The translations under genes were made by a program, and so were the position numbers. The notes beneath the pieces are model-generated. The model was not told where the DNA came from. It saw only the letters and a list, made by a program, of their open reading frames with translations, and did not search any database. A stretch of DNA of 64,000 bases from Metaphire vulgaris (taxonomy: Eukaryota; Annelida; Clitellata; Crassiclitellata; Megascolecidae). This document shows, one piece after another, positions 33,110 through 43,487 of the stretch. The stretch covers positions 23,559,782-23,623,781 of the forward strand of contig CM030832.1 of assembly GCA_018105865.1 (NCBI GenBank). The letters run 5' to 3'. Positions within the stretch are counted from its first letter, which is position 1. Every line of letters begins with the position of its first letter.

Positions 33110-33403
33110 CACAATCTGTTATATATTTTTTGCCAACTTGCCCTCAAAATTTGCAATAGCCATCTTGTTAGTAACTAATGACGCTTTTCTTTTCTGGGTA
33201 TACTGTTCCTCCAAGATCTTGAGTCTGTGCTGATTCTGCACATTTCCTTTACTAGCCAATCTGAGTTTACTTAGTTTCCTCCACGCTTTGTTTTTCGCTC
33301 TTCTCGGTTGCACTTCTCTTGTTATCCAAGGAAGTTTGTTATTCATTTTCTTCTGTTTCATCATTAGCATCATCATCATCATAGTTACTTTCTGCCAGCT
33401 CAT
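33110..33403 (-). pseudogene. Large LINE: endonuclease-RT linker
   Basis: Minus-strand frame with MNNKLPWITREVQPRRAKNK and AWRKLSKLRLASKGN, the basic segment that follows the endonuclease in CR1/L2-type ORF2. Its upstream end merges with the (ATG)n tail of an inserted RTE-like fragment. Confidence 0.8.
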
Positions 33404-34075
33404 TATCTAGACACAAAACTTTTCCATTTATCTTTTTCCGTTGTTAATCTCATTCCATCTATTAATTATTGTCATTTGATATCTTTCAAAGTCTTCTTTG
33501 ACGTTATCTATCCACTTTTCCTAGGTCTTCCTTTCCTCTTTTGCCTTCTTTGTAAGTGTAGAGTGCTTTATATGGAAATCTGTTGCTTTTCATTCTATTT
33601 ACGTGTCCATACCATCTAAGTCTTTTTGTTCTGATTTTATCTATTATTGTCTCTTTCATCCCCAGTCTTTTCCTGATGTCTTCATTTCTTATTCTTTGTA
33701 ATCTACTTACTCCCAATATCTTTCTCAAACAACTCCTTTCTGCCACCAACAGTCTGTTTTCATCTGCTCTTTTTAGTATCCATGTTTCTGATCCATAAAG
33801 CATTTGTGGAACAATGATAGTGTTGAATATTTGAATTTTTGTGCTGATCTTTATTTCTTTTGCATTTCAAATATGTATAAGTCTTCCCATTGTCTGTAGT
33901 CTCTTTGCTGCTCTCTTTTTAATATCTTGTCCGTGTCTTTCTTCTGTTTGGTATGGCCAATTCTATGACTTTGGACATGCATTTAGTAAATATGCTCCAG
34001 CCTTCCTCTTTGTCTTTTCCTGTTATCTCCCTCTCCAAATCCATTTATGTGATAATCTTCCTTGCCATGTCATAT
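33366..34075 (-). pseudogene. RTE-like LINE 3' fragment with (ATG)n tail
   Basis: The minus frame 33803-33504 reads LYGSETWILKRADENRL, EDIRKRLGMKETIIDKIRTK and RLRWYGHVNRM, the same C-terminus as the element at 56770-57120. The 3' tail is a (GAT)n-type repeat at 33366-33383. It is inserted between the endonuclease (34076 up) and the linker (33403 down) of the large LINE. Confidence 0.85.
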
Positions 34076-35105
34076 TCTCCCTTTAAAAAAGTTATGTCTT
34101 TCTAGAAACTGCTTTTGCTGACCTCTCCCAAAGTTAATAGTAAAACTAACCATTTGGTGATCACTTGCTGCAAAATTCTGCCCAACCTCCACATTGGAAA
34201 CTATATTCTCCGATGTTGTTAGTACCAGGTCTAATATGTTGTTGCCTCTTGTTGGCCTTGTCACATGCTGAAACAGAAGGTTATCATTGACACAGCCTAG
34301 AAATTTCCTGTCACACGGTATTTCTGTATCCAGCGTATCCCAGTCTACATGATAATTGAAGTCACCCATTATAACAACATTTTCACTCGATACCTGTTTG
34401 ATAAAGCAAACATTCCATTATCTGATTCTTCCATAGCACTTGGTGTTCTGTAACAAACCCCTACCAATATTTTCTCTCGGTGGCTTCTGATTTCACACCA
34501 TATGTGCTCCTTGAAGTTATCATTTTCTATGTCTGTTCGCTCCCTCGGCATGCAAGCCTTCTTTAATGTAAAGTAGAACCCCTCCTGCTCTATGAACTTT
34601 GCTGCTCGGATTTTCCCTATCTTTTCTAAACATAGCATATCCCTTTAAATTTAGTTCGCTAGCATCAGTGTCACACTTGGCCCACGATTCTGTGATTCCG
34701 ATAATGTCTGGACTCATAACTTTTACTTGCATCTCCAACTCGGCCATTTTATAAACCCCAATCAAACTCCTGGCATTTACATAAAAACATTTCAGTGGTT
34801 TTCCATACCCTGACATACTACCTACATTACCGTTACTAATAATTTCATCTGCATTATAATTGTGAAAGCTAGAGAGACCATATTCTTGTCACCCCTAGAT
34901 TTATGCCTAATTACGTCCGTATTATCTCTATATTTATTATCATATGGCTTTGTCCCTAACTGTCAACCTACTTAGTTTAAATCCTTACAGCAGCATTTAA
35001 CACATGAAAATATTTTCCTAGATATTTTATCTGCACCATACCTGTTGAGATGCAACCCATCTCTTCCCAAATACTTATCCTAAACATCGAAGTCAGCATT
35101 CAGAA
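34076..35105 (-). pseudogene. Large LINE: ORF1 end and APE-type endonuclease
   Basis: Minus-strand 35105-34970 reads DKYLGRDGLHLNRYGADKIS, like the C-terminal His region of the SGNH-esterase-type ORF1 found in CR1/L2 elements. Then 34816-34070 is an apurinic-type endonuclease: YVNARSLIGVYKMAELEM, PDIIGITESWAKCD, VGVCYRTPS, MGDFNYHVDWDTLD (GDFN metal site) and FAASDHQMVSF (catalytic SDH). Two frameshifts (near 34520 and 34370). This is the 5' part of the LINE continuing down to 27885. Confidence 0.85.
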
Positions 35106-35107
35106 AC

Positions 35108-35515
35108 TCAGCTCCTTCGTCTGGCTATAATAAATACGTCCTTAGTTTGCTCGCAAACTCTCCAAAGGAAGTGGCGGACGAAACGCTGTCCGGCAAGGAA
35201 TTCCAGAGGAGGGAATTTTCGTGCGAGAATGAACGTTCTCCGAACTTGACAGTCTTCGACAGAGGTGGAACGTACAGTTCGATTCACCTCCTGGAACGAA
35301 GGTGACGCCATCGATTGCTCCACGCCGGCCTTCGAACGAGCGTCGCAAGGTATTCCAGGCAGAAAGGATGGTGTAGAACCCGGAAAGTCAACGAACAGCG
35401 TTTGAACACGATACGCTCCGGGACCCGAAGCCAATGCAATTTGTCACGAAGTAGAGAGGTCACGTGGTCGCGCCAACGCACCCTGAATATCAAGCGCTGA
35501 AGATTGACTGTAGCC
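35108..35515 (-). pseudogene. CR1/L2-type LINE C-terminal fragment
   Basis: The minus frame 35493-35284 reads RWRDHVTSLLRDKLHWLRVPE, RIVFKRCSLTFRVLHHPFCLE and then FLAGQRFVRHFLWRVCEQTKD in the next frame (35434-35108). It matches 30470-31235 closely. Truncated at both ends and placed against the ORF1 part of the large LINE. Confidence 0.8.
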
Positions 35516-35536
35516 TAGCTAGCTGACGGTCGGGAA

Positions 35537-35693
35537 TGTTAAAGTTATTTCTCATTTATTTCAGAGTTTAGAATCGTATAGTAAAATTTAACATTAATCA
35601 GAAAAGTCCAATGTCAACCAGTTTTGAACAAAGAGTACATATTACTCAAGAGTCATCTTTTATCAAAACTATGTAAAGTCACTGACTTTAACA
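35537..35693 (-). repeat. Copia LTR (3' LTR of the minus-strand element)
   Basis: tgttaaagttatttctc ... gtcactgactttaaca. Differs from the other LTR at about 15-20 positions by eye, so the insertion is not recent. Confidence 0.8.
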
Positions 35694-35994
35694 CCTTCTC
35701 ATTTTGAAAAAAAAAGATTGAATGTTATTTTCACCCAAGACCTAAAGTTTTCATGAGAGTCAACAGTTTTGGGCAAGGAAGTGCCTTCGTCAAAGCATCT
35801 GCGACCTGAAATTTTTAAGATATCTTCGTGACATTAATTTCTCCATTGGTCACCTTTACTCTGACAAAAAATGGCGTGTCTTGATATGTTTTGTCCTTCT
35901 GTGTAATTCTGGAATTTGTGCCAGTCCTTCATTGTCGACATAAATTTATGGTATTCCAGTGAAGTCTGTGATGTCGCTCAGCAATCGCTTCAAC

Positions 35995-37498
35995 TAGAGC
36001 TGGGTCGATTGCGATTATTTTTTCCGATTACGATTACGATTATTTTCGATTATTTTTCATGATTACGATTTCGATTACGATTTTTTATATAATCGCGATT
36101 TCGATTTCGATTAATTATTTCACAGTACCTTTAGAAACTGGCTTTCCCGCCATATTTTACAGTATTCGGCAATCCTCTGTGTATCGATGTTCAGTTGGTC
36201 TTCAACAGGGATATTTCTACACCCATAACACCCCTAACACCCCCAAATTGAGGTCGGACCCCCTAAAATTTGGTAATGCGACAATGGTATGCATACAGAA
36301 TGCATATTGATTAGCCCTGAACACCCTCAAACAGGCCCATTCAGAGGGGGGCCAGGAGGGCCATTCGGCCCGGGCCTCCATCATTTGAAGGCCTCCCTTT
36401 GTTTCCTTGTCTAGAATTCTGGGAGAGCTAGAAAGCTAGATAGCTACTACTAGAAGGGGCCTCACAATTTGGTGATGACCTTTTTTGCTTGTTGACAATT
36501 TTGGGATTTTGGAAAAGCTTGGAAGGTATTCTGCGGTCCTCAAAATTGGTGATTACCTTTTTTCGCTTGTCAAAATTTTAATTGTTGGGAAGGCTAGGAG
36601 AGTTCTCGAAATTCAAACTGGCCTGGGCCTCCTTCAGCCTCTGAAAGGGCCTGCCCCAAATGGAGAAATACACCCCACAACTTTTATCCTCGGATGACTT
36701 TTTTGCTTATCAGACTTTTTGTGAGTCTCTACTCTCTATAAGGTTTTTTGCTTGTCAGCCTTTTTCGGTAGAGATTTCCAAATTTCGACACCCCAGATTT
36801 TCCTGACACCCCCAAATTCACAATCCTACAATCCTAGAAATAAACACACCCCAGATTTTCCCGACACCCAACCCCAATTCACAATCCTAGAAATAACCCT
36901 GGTCTTCAATCTCCTTAAAGGATCGAGACTGGGTGGCAAGACCGATATCGTCAGCGTATCCAAACTTCCTACCTATGGTATCCGGTAAGTCGGGTGTAGG
37001 CCTATAAGCCTACAAATTGAATAACATAGGTGCTAGAACTGAACACTGTGTCAGAATGTTTCGCTGACGTCTCCAAGAGCTGACATCTCCCAACTCCCAA
37101 GTGAAGTTAGTGAACTAAGAACCGTCTGTCAGAGATGAGTAATTCCACAAGTTGACAGGACCAGGGTGGCAAATTGAGCGAGAGTTTGTACATTAAACCA
37201 GCATGCCACACCGCATCGAAAGCTGCTGTCAAACCCAGAAAGATGGTGCCTGTCTTTATACGCAGTTGAATCCATTTTCAATGAAAATCTGAGAATCAAC
37301 GGTAAATTGATCTTTCTTTGAATCGGAAATATTGTATAATATAACTTACGGGAATAATCGAAAATTAATCGCGATTTCGATTATTTTTTCGACGATTATC
37401 GATTATTTAGATTTATTTAATAATCGTGTCGATTTCGATTTCGGTTTTTCCAAAAATCGCGATTTCGATTACGATTTCGATTAATCGACCCACCCTTA
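35995..37498. mobile_element. 1.5-kb hAT element with perfect 8-bp duplication
   Basis: The ends TAGAGCTGGGTCGATT (35995) and AATCGACCCACCCTTA (ending 37498) match the hAT terminal consensus (T/CAGNGNTGGG). The 8-bp word gcttcaac lies at 35987-35994 and 37499-37506. Removing it joins the Copia RNase H frame. The subterminal parts are GATTTCGATTACGATT arrays on both sides. The interior holds an RT fragment (36910-37300), no transposase. Confidence 0.93.
36910..37300 (-). pseudogene. RT fragment inside the hAT element
   Basis: The minus strand reads LGLTAAFDAVWHAGLMYKL near 37230, the F-D-x-V-W motif of jockey/CR1-type reverse transcriptases, with scattered stops further down. Boundaries unclear. 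It is either a LINE inserted in the hAT element or LINE sequence taken up by it. Confidence 0.6.
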
Positions 37499-38168
37499 GC
37501 TTCAACCAAACAGCCTCCCGAGCAGCCTCACTTGCAGCAAAAATCTCTGCTTCAGTGGTTGAGATACCTACTGTTGCTTGTCTTTTACTTTGCCAACTAA
37601 TGGCACCTCCAGAATAAATACAGACAACTCCTGAGGTTGATCTTCCTGTTGCCTTGTCTCCTCCATGATCTGAATCACTGTAGCAAATTAGAGAATTCTT
37701 ATTTTCATCAGGCTTGTAAGTAATTCCATCATCTACAGTACCTCTTAAATACCGAAATATTCTTTTAACTTGAACAACATCTGAGTTACTTGAATTTTCA
37801 AGTTTCCTTGAAACAACACTGACAGCATAGGCAATGTCAGGTCTAGTTCCTGTCATGAGGTACATCACTGCTGATCGATATGGAAACTTCAGTTGTTCAC
37901 TCTGAGATTCATCTGGTTCTATTTCCTTCTCAGATTTAATAATAGGAGTTGGACATGGACGACAGTTACTCATGCCAAACTGTTCCAACAATTTCCTTGC
38001 ATAGGCTCCTTGACTGATTTTGATTGATCCATCTGACTGTTGATTTATTTCAATACCAAGAAAGTATGTTTGAGGTTCTTTTAATTCTGTCATCAACTCT
38101 TCAACAGACATCACATAGTCATTGAGTTTTGATGGTCTCTGTATACATCTTCGATCACGCAATTGCAT
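37413..38168 (-). pseudogene. Copia pol: end of RT and RNase H
   Basis: Reads YFLGIEINQQSDGSIKISQ, YARKLLEQFGM, MYLMTGTRPDIAYAVSVVSR, KRIFRYLRGTVDDGI, CYSDSDHGGDKATGRSTSG and SWQSKRQATVGISTTEAE, all standard Copia landmarks. RNase H acidic residues (D in YSDSDH, E in TTEAE) are present. After the hAT insertion, NVTKIS-type and VADALTKALPCPKLLTLMK sequence continues at 35900-35700 with at least two stops. Confidence 0.92.
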
Positions 38169-38243
38169 TTGGAGAGTCTGGGCAATTTGATTTTCACTTA
38201 TTCCAGTTTCGTTCTCTTCATCTTTTTTTTCATCACTTTCTGA

Positions 38244-38582
38244 TTAAGGATCTGCATCATCTTTGGTTTCAGAATTTTCTTGTTGTGCTTCAACTTCTGT
38301 TCCTGGCTCTTCATTATCAGGTATTGCTGACCAATTTCTTGATGATGAACATAGTGGAGTTTCATCAAATACAACATCTCTCGAACGATAAGATTTGTTT
38401 CCTTCTTGAACATAAATTCTGTAGCCATCGTCATCGTTAGGTTCTTCTGGCTTTCGAAGTTTGCCTTCTACAACGTCCAAAGCATCCGTGCTTCCGCGTA
38501 ATAGAATTGACACTCGACCTTCCCAGTTCAGCCAGTTCGCTTTGCCTTCTAACTGCTTGATTTGAAATTTCGTTATATCCAT
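38244..38582 (-). pseudogene. Copia gag start fused to post-integrase remnant
   Basis: The first 50 residues (FQIKQLEGKANWLNWEGRV, LDVVEGKLRKPEEP) are the start of a Copia gag. From about residue 52 the frame passes directly into KSYRSRDVVFDE, a segment normally found behind the integrase core. Zinc knuckle, protease and integrase are therefore deleted in between. Confidence 0.8.
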
Positions 38583-38761
38583 TTCAATTTCAAAAGAAAA
38601 TTCTCAACCAGAACAAAGAACAATACCGCGATCTTTTTCTTCCACGTGTTGAACGCTTAGTTCGCTTCGATAAGTGTTCGATCCTTCGACTATGCGACCT
38701 ATTTTATTCTTTAATCAAAATCGCTCTAAACTCTAGTTATAAGCGTCTGGGGCACATGACC

Positions 38762-38918
38762 AGTACAAGTTATTTATCTTTTATTTAAGAGTTTAGAATC
38801 ATATAGTAGAATTTAACATTAATCAGAAAAGTCCAATGTCAACCATTTTTAAACGATGAGTACATATTACTCACGAGTCATCTTTTATCAAATCCCTGTA
38901 AAGTCACTGACTTTAACA
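38762..38918 (-). repeat. Copia LTR (5' LTR of the minus-strand element)
   Basis: Pairs with 35537-35693. In minus reading it begins TGTTAAAGTCAGTGACTT at 38918. Confidence 0.8.
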
Positions 38919-39260
38919 GCTCCGCTCTCAGGGTGCTTAATCCTTCGAGGGTTCCGACCTCAAGGCGCTCAAATTCAGGGTGCCTACTTATCTTAGGTTG
39001 CCCTCTGCTTAAGGTGCTTTCCCTATCCCCGGGTGCTTTCCGCTTAAGGTGCTCTCCTATCTCAGGGTGCTCTCCACCTAAGGTGCTCTCATTAAAGTGC
39101 TCAAGGTGCCCTATTCTTAGTAAAACACTATATGGACCTTTCTTTCCAGTTTCACTTTCGATCTTAATAAAGACAGCTCTCTTTTGAGGCTTAGACTTCT
39201 TCTTTTGTAGTCTTTTATCTCCACTCCTTGTTTTTCTACCACCCTCTTGAAATTCTTCAA
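38919..39260. repeat. GGTGCTC-seeded low-complexity block
   Basis: ctcagggtgct, aaggtgctctc and related words recur about 15 times between 38930 and 39120 at irregular spacing. Resembles 32690-32830. Adjacent to the Copia LTR. Not coding. Confidence 0.65.
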
Positions 39261-39470
39261 TCAGCACACTGTCCAAAATGTTTCCTCCGATTCCCAGAAA
39301 TTATATTTTCTGCTCCAACCTTTCCATTTCACCAGGTATTCGAATTTTCGTTTTCGCGTTCTGCGCTTCAGAATGCATTGCGCCTCGAAGACCTTCTCTC
39401 CAATCTTGGAGAATTCAAATATATATATATATAATTATATATATATATAATAATATATATATATATAATT

Positions 39471-40132
39471 TCCTTTGTCTGTCAGTCACGATACACGGCA
39501 GAAGTTGGAAGATGACGTTGCCATTGACAACCAAACTTTATTATCGAAGGAGCGTTTGACGAAGCGTCTTCAATGCAGCTTGACGAATCGTCCTGATTGC
39601 CTGCATGTGGTACGGTACCACTGGGAGTGCAGTGCCCCGTGTGGCGCCGTAGGCCCTACTGGGGACGCAGTCCCCGTGCTGGGTCGTAGCCTGTAGTGGG
39701 GTTGTAGGCCCTACTGGGGCGCAGCCTCCCGTGGGAGACCAAGCCTCAGCCCTCCGTGGGGGCCGTAAGCTCCACTCTGGTACAGCCCCAGGGGAGAAAA
39801 GTCTCTGCCCTCCGTAAGCCCAAAATGAGCCGTATGCCCAAAGAGGCCGTAGGTAACACTGGAGGGCGCATCCCCCCGTGGGAGACCAAATCCCAATGCA
39901 ATCGTAGGCACAAACCGTAGTCGTAAGTTTCGTTATGGTTTGCAACACCCTGTGGTGTGGTAAGACCACCGAGTGAGCACATAGGAAACATTTTCTATGA
40001 TAATCTATACGCATTCACTTTACATTTTCAGATTTTTACAAAATTGTTATCTTTAATAATGTGAACTTTTGCAATAAATCCGGGAAGGAGATAGCCACTC
40101 TTCCCCGTCATTTTTGACGGGTTGACAGCTAG
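39471..40132 (+). mobile_element. Compact non-autonomous Helitron
   Basis: The 3' end is the hairpin ccccgtca-ttt-ttgacgggt (40103-40121), then CTAG at 40129-40132 followed by T, equal to the other Helitron ends of the window. The 5' part (cacgatacacggcag, gccattgacaaccaa, gaaggagcgtttgacgaagcg) matches the minus-strand 5' part of the 19.3-23 kb Helitron. The exact 5' end is blurred by a TA microsatellite (39420-39470). The middle has gtggggc/gtaggccctactgggg repeats. No protein. Confidence 0.8.
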
Positions 40133-40374
40133 TATATATATATACAATTACGGGCAATGCTCGGTTTACTTTGCTTTCTTCCCGGGGTGAAAAATTATGC
40201 CTTTAATATTTGAATTTGCTTACTTTTGCACTGCGATGTATGTCATCGCAATACTATTCTAATAGTCTAAAACTAGTTTGTGGAAAACGTGTTTCACAGG
40301 ATCCAGGTATCAGTTAGAAGTGCAGTAATTACTACAGTCATTGTGTTTGGCAATTATACAGCATGTATCTATGC
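40133..40374. other. No gene recognised
   Basis: Short AT-rich interval between the Helitron and a duplicated block. Confidence 0.4.
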
Positions 40375-40745
40375 GATATATCGAACTTCAGTTATGGCGG
40401 TAATCGCTTGTCCGTATGGACGATTCAATCCAATTGCATCTTCCTCTACCGAATTTGACGCTATCTACAGTGTAAGACGATAATTGGCGCTCTGGCAGTG
40501 GCTGAAGATTTATGACTTGGTGACTGATACCAGTGATAGCAGGTAGCTGAATTAGCTCTGACCTGTGCGCTCGAAAGAGCCTCGTCGGGTCGGCTCGACT
40601 CGCCTTAGAAGCATAATCGCAGCTGCTTTGAGATTTGACCTTTTTGACCCGACAATTACCCCGATTTCTCTGTGTATTTGGTCGAAAACGGTAAGGTTGG
40701 CACTGGGCAACAAGGTAAATTGACATCAAGAGAACATTCCTAAAA
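40375..40745. repeat. Direct duplicate of 47045-47420
   Basis: Shared words in order: cagttatggcggtaatcgc, tatggacgatt, gcatcttc, agatttatgacttggtga, aggtagctga, tgacctttttgaccc. The pair brackets duplication copy B on both sides in the same orientation. Content unidentified; no convincing ORF. Confidence 0.7.
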
Positions 40746-40854
40746 TTTCTTTGAATAATATCATCGGAGCAGGTGTGTGTGCTTTAAGAATTTATGTTTA
40801 GTACAAGTTCGCGTCAAGAGTAAATTTATTGTTTTTCTCACAATCTCGCGTATA

Positions 40855-40859
40855 GTCAG

Positions 40860-40903
<44 letters not shown>

Positions 40904-41450
40904 AGTTAAGATTACTGTGGTAACTAATCCATAAAGACTCCGTGAACACATTACAAATGTCAAAACAGAATCACAACTAGTTCGAAACAGCCAGGTCTTT
41001 AAGCGCTTCTTAAACGCATCTAGTGATGGTGATAGTTGAATGGCCAGTGGTAAACCATTCCAGACCCGTGGTGCTGCCACGGGAAATGCGCGATCACCCA
41101 CGGTGAAAAGACGCATTCGTGGGACGAGTAGCGCTGCAGTGGAGGCCGATCTCAGACGTTGTCGACCATCGAGATCTGAGACAATACGATGCAGTTCTGT
41201 CTTTAGGTATGCTGGGCCCATGCCATTCAGATACCGGAACACCAGTGACGCCAGCTTGTATTTGATACGTTCTGGCACTGAAAGCCAGTGTAGATCTACC
41301 AGTAGAGGTGTTATGTGGTCGCTCCGTCCAGATCGGTGAATCAAACGCGCGGCAGCGTTCAGCACTGTCTGAAGACGGTTGAGGAGATAACTAGGAGTCC
41401 CTGCGAGGGTGGCGTAAAAAAGGCATATTTTCGCTGATCAGCAATGGGTA
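40855..41450 (-). pseudogene. CR1/L2-type LINE 3' end with (ATA)n tail
   Basis: The minus frame 41365-40856 reads LNAAARLIHRSGRSDHITPLL, LHWLSVPERIKYKLASLVF, AAPRVWNGLPLAIQLSPSL and LDAFKKRLKTWLF, a clean LINE C-terminus. The stop is followed within about 100 bp by a (TTA)n/(TAA)n tail at 40860-40902, which keeps one frame open as an Ile run. 5'-truncated at about 41400. Confidence 0.88.
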
Positions 41451-42041
41451 CTCAAGAACAGTTGGCAGCAGCATCGTCTAGATTGCAAAGTTGCCTGCGT
41501 TTGGATATCTCAAGAATTCTAAAGAGCTGAACATAACTGACTCATGCTTAGAAATATCGGATGACGTATGCCAAACTATTTCTTCGTCGATTGCAACTAG
41601 TCATCATTTGCCAGACAGTTAAAATATTGGCGTCGTTGCGAACTCTAGAAATGAACAGCCTCTAAATGAGTTCCCAGAGGACATGTCCAAAGTAGAATTA
41701 GATAACACAGTGTTGCCTAAATTGCATACATACCCATGGAAATATTTTGGAGCAAAAATTGTCAAACGTCGATTTCAAGGTTACTATTTGCAAAATTTCC
41801 CTTGTTAAAACATTCTGTTCAGCAAGATGTTGCATATTGCTTCTGTGTCGTTACTAGAGCTAAGAAAGTTCACCATTTGGTGAACCTACAGGATTTTTAG
41901 ATTGGCAGCACGAAACGGGTCAAAGGTCGGGCCTACGAATTCATTCTTTACAACTCATCTGTTGAGCACTTGCGCTGCCTCGCGGAATAGGATCAATTTA
42001 AAATCCGGGTGTTAATTTTTTAATTAATGATTTTTGTTGAG
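41451..42041. other. No gene recognised
   Basis: No coding signal or repeat family recognised. Confidence 0.4.
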
Positions 42042-42155
42042 TGGCTGTTCATAAATGACTTAAGCAAAATAGGGAGGGATTTGAACAAGTTTGAGCTGTT
42101 GACAAGGGGGGATCAAAATTCGCCAAAAATTGTTTATGTTATTTATGGACAGCCA
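42042..42155. mobile_element. Probable 114-bp MITE
   Basis: tggctgttcataaatgac at the left and gttatttatggacagcca at the right are imperfect inverted repeats (about 16 of 18). No clear target duplication. Confidence 0.5.
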
Positions 42156-42194
42156 ATGGTCAGCTGCCCGGGTTACATTTCGACTCTGGTTACG

Positions 42195-43480
42195 CCACAG
42201 TAGTGAGCAAATAAGCTTGTAGGTACTGTATGAGCCTGAAAAATAATTATTGAAACAGGACCTATGCATGTGTGACGGCTTATTAACTTCATGTGTGGAG
42301 TTGCTATTAAGCGAGTATGTTCAGGCCCGTAGGAAGTGGGGGGTGGTGGAGGGGGCGCATCTGCACTTCTGAGAAACTTAGGGTTGCAGCGCACCCCTGG
42401 AAGGAATATGCGCTACCCCCTGGCTACACCTCCTAGAAAGAAGATAAAGCAACGCAGACGATATGTTTTGCTTGTCAAGGTATTTGGAGGATTAAGAAAG
42501 TTAGCGACGACCTTTTACCTTTTTTGCTTGTCAAGGGTTTTTCAGAGACGATATTTCCCCGTTGCCACAACTTTTATCTTCCGATAATTAATCTGCACCC
42601 CCATGCTGAAAATTCTTTCCGACGTGCCTGAGGATGTTAGAAGAATATGAGAGCATAGACGCTAAGCTTGAATGCTCAGTCCTCCTCCTCTTCGCATTTC
42701 AGTCGGAACATGGGTGAGGTCTTCGCAGAGCATAAGCGTTGTTCGGTAAATGCAACATAAATTCTATGAAATATTCGTTAACATTTAAACAGAATACTTT
42801 TTATTCTGTGCCAATCAGGTTTATAGGTTAACAGAGATTTATCCACATGTCATATACCGGTACAGCTGTACAATGACGCTAACCTTAGGATGAAACATTA
42901 TGTTAAACATCTTTCTTGGATATTAACTAAAACACGTTACTGATATTCTTAAATAATTTCACATGGTGTTCTACTATGAATCTTAATGATGCCTGTTATG
43001 AAAATCTTCTCTATTCCATTCTAACCTCTGCTTAACTCTTCGAGGAATATTTCTGGTATCAAAGTCAGCTTAGTAATCACGCAACCTGGTGAACCCTGCA
43101 TCGCGCTTCTCCTACGTTTCGAAAACGTTATATTCCATAACATTCTTCAATGAGTCAGATGTGCTCAAGTAATATCCAGATGGAAGAAATTTAAAATATC
43201 AAGATAATTAATCTGGGAGAAGTATAACAGTATAAAGTATCTGCAGTGCTTAAGAAATCAAAACTTATGATTTAACTAACTTTCCTGTTCTCTACAATGT
43301 CCGTCTGCAAGTTATTGTTTCAAAACATATCGAGTCAGTCTAAGTAAGAGCTGATAAGAAATTGGTAGAGCTAAATATGATCAAATTTCATTGCGCGTGT
43401 GAATATTTCAGGGCATTTCTTTATTTTTTCGAGTCTAAAATTGATAAGACGGTATAATATATGGGGTGTACACTGTACAC
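42195..43480. repeat. Segmental duplication copy B, left blocks
   Basis: 42195-43000 matches 15865-16420 and 43020-43200 matches 18640-19235 (without its hAT MITE), then 43290-43480 matches 22952-23116 (without the Helitron). In copy B these blocks are nearly contiguous, so B shows the arrangement before insertions. 42330-42640 has material not seen in A. Confidence 0.8.
43420..43425 (-). promoter_or_regulatory. Poly(A) signal AATAAA of copy B
   Basis: Minus-strand AATAAA in the position matching 23055-23060 of copy A. Confidence 0.5.
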
Positions 43481-43487
43481 GTAGAGG

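Larger units (their letters stand above)
35537..38918 (-). mobile_element. Internally deleted Copia LTR retrotransposon
   Basis: Two direct repeats of about 157 bp (35537-35693 and 38762-38918) start TGTTAAAG and end CTTTAACA in minus reading, the TG...CA form of LTRs. Between them, on the minus strand: a gag start (38582), a short piece from behind the integrase, and pol RT-end/RNase H (38168-35700). Protease, most of integrase and most of RT are gone. A 1.5-kb hAT element sits in the RNase H region. The outer edge of the right LTR is decayed (agtacaagt). A host duplication was not seen. Confidence 0.85.

Noticed and set aside
39541..40014. Minus-strand 157-codon frame inside the compact Helitron
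   Set aside because: The frame arises from gtaggccctactgggg-type internal repeats and is not shared with the other Helitron copies.
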